A DNA stretch of 64,000 nucleotides from Opitutaceae bacterium TAV5 (GCA_000242935.3 CP007053.1:4139001-4203000), one strand, 5' to 3'. Shown: positions 43,912-52,619, numbered from the stretch's first letter. Translations and numbers: made by a program. The notes: generated from the sequence alone by a model not told the origin.

Positions 43912-44880
43912 CTAGCCCCGGTGCTGGCGCCAGAACGTCAGCGGCGGGCGATTCTCGTTTCGGTATCCGGGCAACGGATGCGTCTCGTTGTAGTGCCGCA
44001 CCCACAGGATCAACTGCGTGCGCACCGTCCCGAAGGAAGGCGGTACGCACCCTTCCATGCTTTTTCGAAGCGGGAACAAAAATCTGTTCGTGAGCACCTG
44101 CTTGAACCGTGCCATGTAGCCGTTCACCGTGGGCAGGAGGCGTCCCCGCAGCCGGTGCGCGATCCCGTGCAGGTTGAGATAAACCTCGTAAACATGCTCT
44201 CTGGCGTCTCCGGCAAAAAGGGTTGCCCGGCTCGTCTCCAGGCAGCGCACCCGCGCCCCCTGTTCCTCATACCACGGCAGCACATGATAATGGAGCAGAT
44301 CCACCGCGCCGTCCTGGGTGGCATTGGGCTGCAAATCGACAAACGCCACCATGCCCCATGTATCCACGACGGCACACACTTGCCACTTGCCCTGTTCGTC
44401 CGGCCTGCCTGGCAACAGCGGAAAGATTGACTGGGCCAGCACATCCCCCGGCGAGATTCCCTCGCCCGGTCCCCGATGCTCGCTCAACGCGGGGTTCATC
44501 CTGAAGGCCTGCGTCCTCTGGCCGGGGCTTACAGGGTCGCCTTTCACAATCTTTTGTTCCAGCGACGACAGGCCCCCCGCCTGATTCCCGAGCACCACTC
44601 CGTGCTTTTGCAGGAGATTGACCACGGTACACCGTGACAGCCGCCGCCCCGTCCTGGACTCCATTTCCTTCCGCAGGGAGCAGATGCTCGCATCGGTCCG
44701 GATTTCGGCCAGATACAGCAGCAGCGCGGTCGCCTCCGGCTCGACCGGCACCGGCCTGAGCTTCGATTGTTTCGGCTGGACCAGCTCTGTCACCTGCTTT
44801 CGCCAGTCTGCTCTTCCGGTGGCTGTTTTCGTGGAATCCTGTTCGGGTTCCTGTTGTCGTGTATTCATTGTCAAGGTCAT
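43912..44880 (-). CDS. Integrase-core (rve/DDE-fold) protein lacking the catalytic Glu, paralogue of 34284-35291
   Basis: 322 residues from ATG 44880 (ATG 44868 and a TTG at 44940 are alternatives). Homologous to the protein at 34284: VVDTWGMVAFVDLQPNATQD, VRCLETSRATLFAGDAREHV, NLHGIAHRLRGRL and NGYMARFKQVLTN line up with its core. The first Asp (VDT) is kept and the second acidic position is Glu (ETS). The third is Ala (NGYMARF against NGYMEKF). Loss of that Glu would normally abolish strand transfer. No flanking terminal repeats were seen, so this is more likely a domesticated DNA-binding protein than a mobile element. Confidence 0.75.
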   Translation of the reverse strand: MTLTMNTRQQEPEQDSTKTATGRADWRKQVTELVQPKQSKLRPVPVEPEATALLLYLAEIRTDASICSLRKEMESRTGRRLSRCTVVNLLQKHGVVLGNQAGGLSSLEQKIVKGDPVSPGQRTQAFRMNPALSEHRGPGEGISPGDVLAQSIFPLLPGRPDEQGKWQVCAVVDTWGMVAFVDLQPNATQDGAVDLLHYHVLPWYEEQGARVRCLETSRATLFAGDAREHVYEVYLNLHGIAHRLRGRLLPTVNGYMARFKQVLTNRFLFPLRKSMEGCVPPSFGTVRTQLILWVRHYNETHPLPGYRNENRPPLTFWRQHRG

Positions 44881-45075
44881 TTCAGAAGGGGAGAAGAGCC
44901 GGTTCCCGGAGGTCGTTGCCCCGGAGCCAGGCCCGGACAATCCCTTGGGGAGCCGCGTGCGACGCCAGCAGGCATGCCGGGATTTCCGGTCCCGGAAAAC
45001 CTCGCGTCATCCCCCCGTGGCCCGGGCGGCGAGTGCCGCCTGCACTTCATCATCAGCGGGTTTTCCGAAGCCTGG

Positions 45076-45498
45076 TCAGGGTGATGTATGTGCGGGAACC
45101 GGATACGCCGGAGCGGAGCGTTCCATGACGGTCTTCACGATGTCCGGCAGGGAAAAGACAGCCGTCGAATTTTTTTTCAGGATGGAGTGGACGCCGAGGC
45201 TGGCGAAGCCCTCCCGCTCCCGCTCCGTCACGTTTGTCGAGAAGACGGCGATTTCCCCGGTGAAGGGCAGCGCCCGCGCCTGCTCCGCCATCTCCAGCCC
45301 CGTCATCCGGGGCATCTGCTGGTCGGTGATGACGAGGGCGTAGCAGGAGCCCGCGACGCGCAGCCGGTCGAGCGCCTCCCGGCCGTCTTCCACGGAGTCG
45401 AGCTGCGCGGAATAACCGGCCAGGATTTGCCTCACCAGGTTGCGCATCACGGGACTGTCATCTGCGTGCAGAATGCGCAGGGGAGCGGAAGTGTTCAT
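45076..45498 (-). CDS. Stand-alone response-regulator receiver (CheY-like)
   Basis: 140 residues from ATG 45498; the open frame upstream is Pro/Ser-rich and not part of the fold. ILHADDSPVMRNLVRQIL holds the acidic pair, VITDQQMPRMTG the phosphoacceptor Asp (near residue 57), and ILKKNS the conserved Lys. There is no output domain and no kinase gene adjacent; the nearest histidine kinase is at 40739-42346. It could be a phosphorelay intermediate or act by protein contact. Confidence 0.88.
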   Translation of the reverse strand: MNTSAPLRILHADDSPVMRNLVRQILAGYSAQLDSVEDGREALDRLRVAGSCYALVITDQQMPRMTGLEMAEQARALPFTGEIAVFSTNVTEREREGFASLGVHSILKKNSTAVFSLPDIVKTVMERSAPAYPVPAHTSP

Positions 45499-45526
45499 GA
45501 GAGGATCAGCGGGCGACAGGACCTGT

Positions 45527-46063
45527 TTACGAGGAGGGGGAAACAAGCGTGGGATCGGGCACGTTGATGAAGAGGTCGGGGCGGGCGCGGTTTTCCGGCG
45601 GGTCAAACCTGATGGAGATCATCTGCACAGGCACCGGACCGGTGACACCCTCACGCAGGGAGAGGCGGATGACGACGGGAGCCCCGCTCGGAACCTCTAC
45701 CCTGAACTCCGGACTCAGGTGCGTGCGCCGGGTGGGCCTGAGCGTGAGATCGTACTGCTGCCCGCCGATTTCGAGCACCACCGGAGTGAGGACGCTCAGG
45801 GAGGAGTACTGGATGGCGACCCCGTAGATGCCGCCAGTCTCGGCGACGACACGCCAGGTGGCGGTGGGATGATCCTTGTCGAGAACACCCGTGTAGGCGC
45901 CTGACAATTCCTGATCGGGAGTGAGTGTAGCGGCGGTGGAGGTCTGCAGGTGAATAGTCTTGTTGCTGTCGGATTGATCCGGCGACGAGGCCGGAGTATC
46001 GGCGGCATAGGCAAGAGTCGCGGCTGCCAGCGCGACGAACGGGAGGATTTTGAATGATTTCAT
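45527..46063 (-). CDS. Exported protein of unknown function, CBM-like
   Basis: 178 residues from ATG 46063 with a signal peptide (ILPFVALAAATLAYAAD). The mature part (SGAYTGVLDKDHPTATWRVV, AETGGIYGVAIQYSS, VVLEIGGQQYDLTLRP) has the strand pattern of small carbohydrate-binding beta-sandwich domains, but no family can be named. There is no PEP-CTERM signal. It lies 28 bp upstream of the receiver gene in the same direction. Element copy F is about 70 bp upstream. Confidence 0.65.
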   Translation of the reverse strand: MKSFKILPFVALAAATLAYAADTPASSPDQSDSNKTIHLQTSTAATLTPDQELSGAYTGVLDKDHPTATWRVVAETGGIYGVAIQYSSLSVLTPVVLEIGGQQYDLTLRPTRRTHLSPEFRVEVPSGAPVVIRLSLREGVTGPVPVQMISIRFDPPENRARPDLFINVPDPTLVSPSS

Positions 46064-46105
46064 GATGTTGGAGGATGCACTGTGCGTGCTGTGTCCGCTC
46101 ATTAT

Positions 46106-46146
46106 GCCGGGAACCCGCGTATCCGGGAAGCCAGGCAAAACCCTGT
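46106..46146 (-). repeat. CAGGGTTTTGCC element, copy F
   Basis: On the minus strand, ACAGGGTTTTGCCTGGC (46146-46130) is followed by TTCCCGGATACGCGGGTTCC. TGCCTGG can pair with CCCGGCA (6 of 7). CCCG/CGGG forms an inner stem. It lies upstream of the exported protein gene starting at 46063. Confidence 0.6.
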
Positions 46147-46453
46147 CCCCGCCCTTTATTCCGGAGAAAAACTTGTTGTAATACTTTAGATAAAAGCATG
46201 TTGCTGATTTAAGTGATTTCCGGAAAAATCTGAATTTATGTCCGTCAGCATGCAATTTTCGCCAATTTCGGACATGGAAAACCGGGCGGGATCCCGGGCT
46301 GGTTTATGGCTGTTGTCGTTATATTACGGTTACATATTTCGGCGCCTGGCCTCCGGCGGAAAATCCCGCCGTCCGGAACAGGAATGGACCGGAGCAAGCC
46401 GCGCGAGCAGGACGGGCCGCCTGCGGCTCGCGGTAGTACTAATCCAACTACAT

Positions 46454-46640
46454 GAAGTGACGTGGTTCCACTCGCAAAACCGCTACCGCGCGGCGGCGCT
46501 CGACCCGGCGGGCAAGCGCCTCTTTGTTGCCACCGACAGCCAGGGCAACGTGCTGGGCCTGGACCGCCTGCCGGTGACCACCGGGCCAACAATGGCGAAT
46601 CCGGGAGCGATTCTGGTCTTCACCTGGGCGGAACAGGTTG
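46454..46640 (+). pseudogene. Fragment resembling the C-terminus of a sugar (sorbosone-type) dehydrogenase
   Basis: In an open frame lacking a sensible N-terminus, NRYRAAALDPAGKRLFVATD and TMANPGAILVFTWAEQ resemble the last blades of PQQ-dependent glucose/sorbosone dehydrogenases, which end NPGAI-x-x-F. Upstream and downstream residues are low-complexity. A shorter scrap with the same ending lies at 48306-48398. The family call is tentative. Confidence 0.4.
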
Positions 46641-46751
46641 AAAAAAGCGGAGACCCGGCGTGCCGGCGGCATGATCCGCCGGCGGCCGGGCTGACTCCGG
46701 CTCCGGGTTTGCCGGTTGCGGCCTGGCTGCCATCCCTGCCCGGCGGCCCGG

Positions 46752-47318
46752 TCAGGCCGGGGGCTTCGGAGCCCGGGCGAAAAATCCGAGCATGTGGGTG
46801 ATCTCCGTAAAGCCGCGCTCCCGGAGCGTCCTTTCCACCTTCCCGAGCAGGGCATGCACCTCGGCGGCGGATTCGGGATCGAGCGTCGTCACCGCGCCAG
46901 TGCCCTTGCAGATCACATGGCAGGCGGCATCGGTGCGATCCGCCAGGAGCCAGAGGCTGGTGCCGTTGTCGGAAAAGATGCGCCTGACCAGTCCGGTCTC
47001 CAGGTACGTTGCCAGGGTGCGGTACACCGTCACCATGTCGCACGTTTCCGGCCCCAGCGCCAGGGTGATCTGTTCGCTGGAGAGAGGCACGTCGTGCCGC
47101 ATCAGCATCTTGAGAATGGCAATGCGGGCTCCGGTGATGCGAAGGCCGGATTTCCGGAGATGCCGGCAGGCTGCCTCCAGCCGCGCCATCATCCCGGGGG
47201 GAATATCCCGGCTTGGCCGACGAAGACAACGGGGACGCGGCCAGGCCGGCACTGCGGAGGGAGCGGGAGGGGAGGGCGTCGGGGAAGACTGCCGTTCATG
47301 GTCTTTTTGCGTGGACAT
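46752..47318 (-). CDS. Fur-family regulator with degenerate metal sites
   Basis: 188 residues from ATG 47318. After a Pro/Ser-rich N-terminus (~40 residues) comes a Fur-type winged helix (LRKSGLRITGARIAILKMLM, MVTVYRTLATYLETGLVRRI) and a dimerisation domain (THMLGFFARAPKPP). Where Fur/Zur proteins have HHDH and CxxC, this one reads AACH and CKGT, so most regulatory and structural metal ligands are missing. It may sense something other than a metal, or be drifting. Element copy I lies about 180 bp upstream. Confidence 0.8.
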   Translation of the reverse strand: MSTQKDHERQSSPTPSPPAPSAVPAWPRPRCLRRPSRDIPPGMMARLEAACRHLRKSGLRITGARIAILKMLMRHDVPLSSEQITLALGPETCDMVTVYRTLATYLETGLVRRIFSDNGTSLWLLADRTDAACHVICKGTGAVTTLDPESAAEVHALLGKVERTLRERGFTEITHMLGFFARAPKPPA

Positions 47319-47644
47319 AAGAATAATGGCATCAACCGGGAGACCGCACGGGCGTGAGCGAAAGCCGGCCTTGGCCGGTGATGGTGATGCAGGCGTCATG
47401 GCGGTTGGCCTGAATGCAACGGGCGGCATGCTATCGGGCATACCGGCGATGTTCAGCCATACCGAGGTTATCAGGAACCGGCGGAAAATTCCATACAGGC
47501 ATAACCCTGCCCCTGCCGGCGGCCTTTTGACGCGGGCGGAGATTCCGGCCCGGGGTGTCGTATAATACGGATACGGGTTCACCTTCCTCCCGGGAAGAGG
47601 AGCCGGAAATCGCGGGCGTGACCGGGACCATGCGACCGGCGCCG
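47319..47644. other. Gene-free stretch upstream of the Fur-like gene
   Basis: About 325 bp without a gene. It holds element copy I (47460-47510, minus strand) and, upstream of it on the same strand, GTATCCGTATTATACGACA near 47555-47573, which contains a plausible -10-like TATTAT. Confidence 0.45.
47460..47510 (-). repeat. CAGGGTTTTGCC element, copy I (one mismatch)
   Basis: On the minus strand, GCAGGGTTATGCCTGTATGG (47510-47491) is followed by AATTTTCCGCCGGTTCC. It differs from the core at one position of CAGGGTTTTGCCTG. It lies upstream of the Fur-like gene, keeping the pattern of one element per gene start. Confidence 0.45.
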
Positions 47645-48190
47645 TCACGCATTCGTCAAGGTTTCCACAGCCGCACTCGGCGTCCCGGCGAGAGGAGTGA
47701 CACTAAGGATGGAGCCATCCCAGGGGAACCGGCCGACGATGCGTTCCTTCATGATCCAGTGTTCGGCCAGAGTCCGCGGATTTTTTTCTATGCGGCCCCG
47801 GATCAGGATGCTGGTCCCGTAGCCGGGATCGTAAACGAGCGTGGAGCCTGCGTATTCGAAAAAACAGACCGCATGCCCGAGCCTGGGTTTCGTGGGCCGG
47901 GCATCCCAGACCACGGCGACGACTTCGGCCCAGCGGGTTTCCCCGAACGCGTCTTTGACGGCGAGGGCATCCTGGTAGCGGATGGAGTCGATAACGCAGG
48001 CGTTGGGGGCCTCCACCTTGCGAATCGAGGGCGGGGCTGTGCAGCCGCCGGACAGCATCACGGCCACGGCAAGGACCACGGCGGGAAACGCGAGTCCACT
48101 TGCGGTGCGGTGCCCGCCGGGGACGGTGGCGTGAGCTCTTGTGCGACGGCATCGGTCGCCATGATTTTTCATGAGATCGTCAAATTGCAT
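47645..48190 (-). CDS. Lipoprotein of unknown function
   Basis: 181 residues from ATG 48190 (ATG 48172 is an alternative). After a basic N-terminus, LAFPAVVLAVAVMLSGGCTA is a signal with a lipobox (LSGGC). The mature part has CVIDSIRYQDALAVKDAFGE, LGHAVCFFEYAGSTLVYDPG and YGTSILIRG. The Cys/His/Asp arrangement is reminiscent of transglutaminase/papain-like folds, but I cannot assign it. Element copy G is 40-55 bp upstream of the start. Confidence 0.65.
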   Translation of the reverse strand: MQFDDLMKNHGDRCRRTRAHATVPGGHRTASGLAFPAVVLAVAVMLSGGCTAPPSIRKVEAPNACVIDSIRYQDALAVKDAFGETRWAEVVAVVWDARPTKPRLGHAVCFFEYAGSTLVYDPGYGTSILIRGRIEKNPRTLAEHWIMKERIVGRFPWDGSILSVTPLAGTPSAAVETLTNA

Positions 48191-48194
48191 GTTG

Positions 48195-48246
48195 GAAAAA
48201 TCATACCGGCTTCGGCCGATGTCCGATAGCCAGGCAAAACCCTGTA
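48195..48246 (-). repeat. CAGGGTTTTGCC element, copy G
   Basis: On the minus strand, TACAGGGTTTTGCCTGGC (48246-48229) is followed by TATCGGACATCGGCCGAAGC and CGGTATG. TGCC-T-GGCT-A-TCGG pairs with CCGA-AGCC-GGTA, a 12-bp stem with two single-base bulges. It sits directly upstream of the lipoprotein gene. Confidence 0.65.
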
Positions 48247-48305
48247 TCCTGAGGCCAGGCTACGTTGGTAACCGGATTTCAGATACGTCCGGACCGGAAT
48301 ACGGG

Positions 48306-48398
48306 ATGCACAGGGTGAGTTTTCCGGCGGATGCCCGATACAGGAGAGGCTGGATGGCGGATCCGGGTGCGATTCGGGTCCTTACCTGGACGAAATAG
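48306..48398 (+). pseudogene. Short scrap sharing an ending with 46454-46640
   Basis: The frame reads MHRVSFPADARYRRG then MADPGAIRVLTWTK and a stop. The MADPGAIRVLTW ending parallels MANPGAILVFTWAE of the 46.5-kb fragment. It is too short to be a functional enzyme. Confidence 0.35.
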
Positions 48399-48487
48399 TT
48401 TTACCCCGAGGGCAAGTTTCGGAAATTACATTCAGCATATACGCAGGACGCGTAGTTTGGCAGTTCCAGCCTCAATCCGAAATCACC

Positions 48488-48718
48488 ATGACCAGGGACT
48501 ATACGAACGGGGAAATCACGATTATCTGGCAGCCGGAAAAATGCGCCCACGCGGGTGTTTGCGCCCGGACGTTGCCGGAAGTTTACAAACCGCAGGAGCG
48601 CCCGTGGATCAGGCCGGACAAGGCGACGACAGCGGAGCTCGAGCGGCAGATTGACCAATGCCCGTCAGGCGCCCTGTCGTGGCGCGCGGGCGGCAGGCAG
48701 ACCGGACAAACGGCATGA
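48488..48718 (+). CDS. Divergent 4Fe-4S mono-cluster protein (YjdI-like)
   Basis: 76 residues. ITIIWQPEKCAHAGVCARTL and QIDQCPSGALSW match the Fer4_19/YjdI domain, with three of the usual Cys ligands visible (KC, VC, QCPSGAL). Such small proteins bind one iron-sulfur cluster; their partner is generally unknown. No partner enzyme is adjacent. It is followed after 63 bp by an RHH-like small gene. Confidence 0.85.
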   Translation: MTRDYTNGEITIIWQPEKCAHAGVCARTLPEVYKPQERPWIRPDKATTAELERQIDQCPSGALSWRAGGRQTGQTA

Positions 48719-48781
48719 GCACGGCTCGATGACAGAAAGGCCCAATGGCGTCGGAGCGTGTTGCCCTGTCGAACAGGAAGC

Positions 48782-49006
48782 ATGGGCAAAGTCGCGAATA
48801 CGAATCTTCAGGTGAGCGCCGTGCTTCCGAAAGAAGCGGTTGTCGTTATTGATACACGACGGGCGGGCCAAAGCATGACGCGCAGCAAGTGCGTATCACT
48901 TATCGTGGCCAGGTGGTATGCGGACGGGTGTCCTCCTGTGAACGATGCGGATAATGCGATCCGCACGTTGCACGGCATCAAGGGGGTCCCGGACAAGAAA
49001 GGTTAG
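48782..49006 (+). CDS. Small ribbon-helix-helix-like protein
   Basis: 74 residues from ATG 48782. LQVSAVLPKEAVVVIDTRRA forms a beta-strand and first helix, and MTRSKCVSLIVARWYADGCP the second helix, the spacing of CopG/MetJ-type RHH DNA-binding proteins. No toxin gene is next to it, so it is either an orphan antitoxin-like protein or a small regulator. Family assignment is by pattern only. Confidence 0.55.
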   Translation: MGKVANTNLQVSAVLPKEAVVVIDTRRAGQSMTRSKCVSLIVARWYADGCPPVNDADNAIRTLHGIKGVPDKKG

Positions 49007-49026
49007 TTTCCTGTTTCGGGTCGCAA

Positions 49027-49060
49027 AAAACCTCCCGCCGGTAATGCGGGAGGTTTTGCG
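49027..49060 (-). terminator. Bidirectional intrinsic terminator of the transketolase gene
   Basis: CCTCCCGC and GCGGGAGG form an 8-bp stem with a 7-nt loop, with a run of As on one side and Ts on the other. It ends transketolase transcription on the minus strand and can also stop plus-strand transcripts from the small genes upstream. Confidence 0.85.
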
Positions 49061-49104
49061 GGCACAAAAGGCAAGACGGTGCGCCTGTTTCTCCGGAGTA
49101 GCGC

Positions 49105-51093
49105 TTACAGTGCTTTCGCGGCGGCGATGACGGCGTCGGCGGTGATGCCGAGCTCCTTCATGACCGTGCCGCCGGGGGCGCTGATGCCGAAGCGGTCGAT
49201 GCCGATGACCTTGCCGTCGAGGCCGACGTACTTGTACCACAGCCCCGTGACGCCCGCCTCGATGGCGACGCGCTTGCGGCAGTCGGCGGGGAGCACGCTC
49301 TCGCGGTATTCCGGAGTCTGGCGGTCAAAACGCTCGAAGGAGGGGACCGAAACCACGCGCACGCCGCTGCCCAGCGCCTTGGCGGCGGCGACGGCGTGTT
49401 GCAGTTCGCTGCCGCTGGCCAGCAGGATGTGCGTCAGCGGGGTCGTCTCCTTGACGAGGATGTAGGCGCCGCGTTCCACGCCCTGGCGGCGGGTGATGAG
49501 CGCGGTGTCGTTGAGGATGGGCATCGCCTGGCGCGAGAGCGCGAGGAGCGTGGGGCCGTCGGTGCGGGAAAGCGCGGCGGCGTAGGCGCCGGCGGTTTCC
49601 TCGGGATCACCGGGACGGATCACATCGAGGTTCGGGATGACGCGCAGGCCGGAAACCGTCTCGACCGGCTGGTGCGTGGGGCCGTCCTCGCCGACGCCGA
49701 CGGAGTCGTGCGTGTAGATGTAGAGGACCGGGAGTTTGGCCAGCGCGGCGAGGCGCATCGGGGGGCGCGAGTAGTCGGCAAACACGAGGAACGTGGCGAC
49801 CGAGGGACGGAAGATGCCGTCGTAGGCGAGGCCGTTGGCGATGGCGGCCATGGCGTGCTCGCGGATGCCGAACCGGATGTTGCGGCCGGAGCGGTTGGTC
49901 GGATCGAAGTCCTTGTCGCTGGCGATGTAGTTGAGCGTGGAGCCGTAGAGGTCGGCGCTGCCTCCGATGAGGAGGGGGAGGGCGGCGGAGACAGGTTGCA
50001 GGACGGCCTGGCCGGCGGCGCGGGTGGCGAGCTTGGCGTCGGAGGGGAAGGCCGGGATCTTTTCCAGGAGCTGGTTGACGTCGGGCTGCACGTCGCGGGT
50101 GGCGAGGAGCGCGGCTTTTTCCGGGTTGGCGGCCTTCCAGGCGTCGAAGGTGGCGAGCCACTTTTTGTAGTTGCGGACGAGGCGCTTCTTGTGGGCGGCG
50201 AAATACGCACGGACTTCCTCGCTGACGTAGAAGTGCTGGTCGGCGGGGAGGCCGAGGCCGGCGCGGGCGGCGTCGGCAAACTTGGCGCCGCCTTCGCCGT
50301 GGCCCTTGCTGGTGCCGGCGACTTCGGGGATGCCCTTGGCAATGGTGGTCCGGGCGATGATGAGCTGCGGGCGGCCGGTGGTGGCGCGCTTGGCCTTGTT
50401 GACGGCCTTGGCGACGGCGGCGAGGTCGTGGCCGTCAATGGTCTGCACGTCCCATTCGAGGGCCTTGAAACGCTTGGCCACGTCGTCGCTCTGGGTCTTG
50501 TTGGCCATGGCGTCGAGGGTGACGTCGTTGGAGTCGAAGATGACGATGAGGTTGTCGAGTTTCTGGTGCCCGGCAAAGGAGATGGCTTCGAGGGCGACAC
50601 CTTCCTGCATGCAGCCGTCGCCGGCGAGGGCGATGACGTGGCTGTCGAAGAGGGTGTGCTCGGGCGTGTTGAAGCGGGCGGCGGCCATCTGGCCGGAGAC
50701 GGCGAAGCCGACGGCGTTGGCGATGCCCTGGCCGAGGGGGCCGGTGGTGCATTCGACGCCGGGCGTCTCGCGGAACTCGGGATGGCCGGGGGTCTTGCTG
50801 TGGAGCTGGCGGAAGTTTTTCAGTTCCTCGAGCGGGAGGTCGTAGCCGCTGAGATGCAGCCAGGTGTAGAGGAACATGGAGCCGTGGCCGGCGGAGAGGA
50901 TGAAGCGGTCGCGGTTGAGCCAGCGGGGTTCATCCGGATTGTGGGAGAGCAGCGCGCCGTAGAGGGTGGCGCCGATCTCGGCGGAGCCGAGCGGGAGGCC
51001 GAGGTGGCCGGAAGCGCATTTGTGGACGGCGTCGATGGCGAGGCCGCGGGCCTGGGTGGCTGCCTGGGAGAGGAGGTTGGTATCGAGTTTCAT
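49105..51093 (-). CDS. tkt: Transketolase
   Basis: 662 residues from ATG 51093; a longer open frame upstream runs through a REP-like region and is rejected. [40 protein letters not shown] and [20 protein letters not shown] (thiamine diphosphate/Mg motif) are in the N-terminal domain. [18 protein letters not shown] and [20 protein letters not shown] are in the pyrimidine-binding domain. Full length for the family. It transfers two-carbon ketol units in the non-oxidative pentose phosphate pathway in the cytoplasm. Monocistronic, with a terminator at 49027-49060. Confidence 0.97.
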   Translation of the reverse strand: MKLDTNLLSQAATQARGLAIDAVHKCASGHLGLPLGSAEIGATLYGALLSHNPDEPRWLNRDRFILSAGHGSMFLYTWLHLSGYDLPLEELKNFRQLHSKTPGHPEFRETPGVECTTGPLGQGIANAVGFAVSGQMAAARFNTPEHTLFDSHVIALAGDGCMQEGVALEAISFAGHQKLDNLIVIFDSNDVTLDAMANKTQSDDVAKRFKALEWDVQTIDGHDLAAVAKAVNKAKRATTGRPQLIIARTTIAKGIPEVAGTSKGHGEGGAKFADAARAGLGLPADQHFYVSEEVRAYFAAHKKRLVRNYKKWLATFDAWKAANPEKAALLATRDVQPDVNQLLEKIPAFPSDAKLATRAAGQAVLQPVSAALPLLIGGSADLYGSTLNYIASDKDFDPTNRSGRNIRFGIREHAMAAIANGLAYDGIFRPSVATFLVFADYSRPPMRLAALAKLPVLYIYTHDSVGVGEDGPTHQPVETVSGLRVIPNLDVIRPGDPEETAGAYAAALSRTDGPTLLALSRQAMPILNDTALITRRQGVERGAYILVKETTPLTHILLASGSELQHAVAAAKALGSGVRVVSVPSFERFDRQTPEYRESVLPADCRKRVAIEAGVTGLWYKYVGLDGKVIGIDRFGISAPGGTVMKELGITADAVIAAAKAL

Positions 51094-51295
51094 GTCGGTT
51101 TGGAGAAAGGGGGAGACGGTTGATGGTGGCGGGTTGTGGTCCGGGCTGAGCGGACCGGAAAAGAACGAATGCCAAAAGTGCGTGATCCGGCAGGCGGCTG
51201 GCAATGGCGAAGCGTGTGAGAACAGTTTTTGGAGAGCGGGGCGCGGGGAGGGAGGCTTGGGCCGGAAGCCCATGCCACGCGGAGAGGCAACGCTC

Positions 51296-51342
51296 ACGGG
51301 CAGGATGCCCGTGCCACGTTGCGGGCGGGACGCCCGCGCCAC
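51296..51342. repeat. REP-like palindromes
   Basis: CACGGGCAGGATGCCCGTG (51296-51314) and GCGGGCGGGACGCCCGCGCC (51321-51340) lie between rplS and transketolase. They match the palindrome types at 34158-34231, including the lead-in CGCGGAGAGGCAACGC (51279-51294). Confidence 0.75.
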
Positions 51343-51357
51343 TCCCATATTCACCCA

Positions 51358-51388
51358 CAAAAAAATGCGAGCCGCGGAGGGCTCGCAT
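51358..51388 (-). terminator. Intrinsic terminator after rplS
   Basis: On the minus strand ATGCGAGCC and GGCTCGCAT form a 9-bp stem followed by a T-run (As at 51359-51365 on the plus strand). It ends the trmD-rplS transcript. Confidence 0.85.
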
Positions 51389-51418
51389 TGGGAAAGGACG
51401 GGCTGGCGCAGGGCCGGC

Positions 51419-51784
51419 TTATTTGGCGACGGCGGCGCGTTTCTCGGCCTTGACGGCCATGGCGGCCTTGCCGGTGCGCTGGCGCAGGTAGTAGAGGCGG
51501 GCGCGCATGGTCTGCGAAACCGTCTCCACGGTGATGCCGGCGATGTTGGGAGAGTTGACCGGGAACACGCGCTCGACGCCTTCGCCGTAGCTGATGCGGC
51601 GGACGGTGAACGTCTCGTGGATGCCATGACCCTTGCGGGCGATGACGACGCCGGAGAAATTCTGGATACGTTCCTTGTCACCCTCGCGGACTTTGGTGGC
51701 GACACGCACGCCATCGCCGACCTTGAAGGGCGGAATGTCGGTTTTCACCTGGGCGCTGGTGATCTCTTTGATGATCGGATTCAT
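51419..51784 (-). CDS. rplS: Ribosomal protein L19
   Basis: 121 residues. [40 protein letters not shown] and [20 protein letters not shown] are diagnostic for bL19, a large-subunit protein at the interface with the small subunit. Its start overlaps the trmD stop by 4 bp, so the genes are translationally coupled. Confidence 0.98.
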   Translation of the reverse strand: MNPIIKEITSAQVKTDIPPFKVGDGVRVATKVREGDKERIQNFSGVVIARKGHGIHETFTVRRISYGEGVERVFPVNSPNIAGITVETVSQTMRARLYYLRQRTGKAAMAVKAEKRAAVAK

Positions 51785-52467
51785 GATGTTGTGTTATCGA
51801 GTAAATCGGGCCGGACTTTTTGCGTTTTCTCAATCTGCCTCGCGTGCCGCCATTTTTCGATTTTGCCGTGGTCACCCGAAAGGAGCACTTCCGGCACGGA
51901 CATACCCCGAAATTCGGCGGGACGCGTGTATTGAGGAAAGTCGAGCAATCTCCCGGTGAAGGATTCGTGTGTCAACGAATTTTCCTCTCCCAGTACACCG
52001 GGGATAAAGCGGGCCAGGGCGTCGATGAGGACGGCCGCCGGCAAGGTGCCGTTGGTCAACACGTAATCCCCGATGCTGATCTCCTGGTCGATGAGGTGGT
52101 CGCGGATGCGCTGGTCGATGCCTTCGTAGTGGCCGCTGAGCAGGACGAGGTGGGTCTGCGTGGAGAGTTCGCGGGCGATTTTTTCGGAAAAAGGCACGCC
52201 GTCGGGCGTGAGGTAGATGCGTCGGCAGCCGGGCGTCTGGAGCTGTTCGATGGCGGCGAAGACGGGTTCGGGCTTCATGACCATGCCGGCGCCGCCGCCA
52301 AAGGGGCGGTCGTCGGCGGTCTTGTGCCTGTCGGTCGTCCAGTCGCGGAGATCGCGGGTGGTGACGGAGAGGAGCCCGTTTTGCAGGGCCTTGCCCAGAA
52401 TGCTTTCCGCCAGAAAACCGTCGAGCATCCGCGGGAAGAGCGTGAGGACATCGATGTGGAGCGGCAT
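51781..52467 (-). CDS. trmD: tRNA (guanine-N1-)-methyltransferase TrmD
   Basis: 228 residues. [20 protein letters not shown] opens the SPOUT fold. [20 protein letters not shown] is the signature, and [13 protein letters not shown] with [20 protein letters not shown] forms the knotted SAM site. It methylates G37 of tRNA, preventing frameshifting. Same strand as rpsP upstream and rplS downstream, the conserved ribosomal cluster. Confidence 0.98.
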   Translation of the reverse strand: MPLHIDVLTLFPRMLDGFLAESILGKALQNGLLSVTTRDLRDWTTDRHKTADDRPFGGGAGMVMKPEPVFAAIEQLQTPGCRRIYLTPDGVPFSEKIARELSTQTHLVLLSGHYEGIDQRIRDHLIDQEISIGDYVLTNGTLPAAVLIDALARFIPGVLGEENSLTHESFTGRLLDFPQYTRPAEFRGMSVPEVLLSGDHGKIEKWRHARQIEKTQKVRPDLLDNTTS

Positions 52468-52619
52468 GGGACGGAAAAGGCTGACCGGGCCGGGTGGCCC
52501 GCAAGGCGGGTGTCAGGTGTTCGGTGAAAAAAATCGCCCGGGCGCACAAATGCGGCCGGGCGAGCCTGAAAGGGAGGTTGCCGTGAACGGGAGCCGGGCG
52601 AAAAACGCCGGGCCGGGGC

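Noticed and set aside
49396-51123. 575-residue open frame antisense to transketolase
   Set aside because: Gly/Glu/Val-rich low-complexity translation produced by the GC-rich third positions of tkt; no family resemblance.
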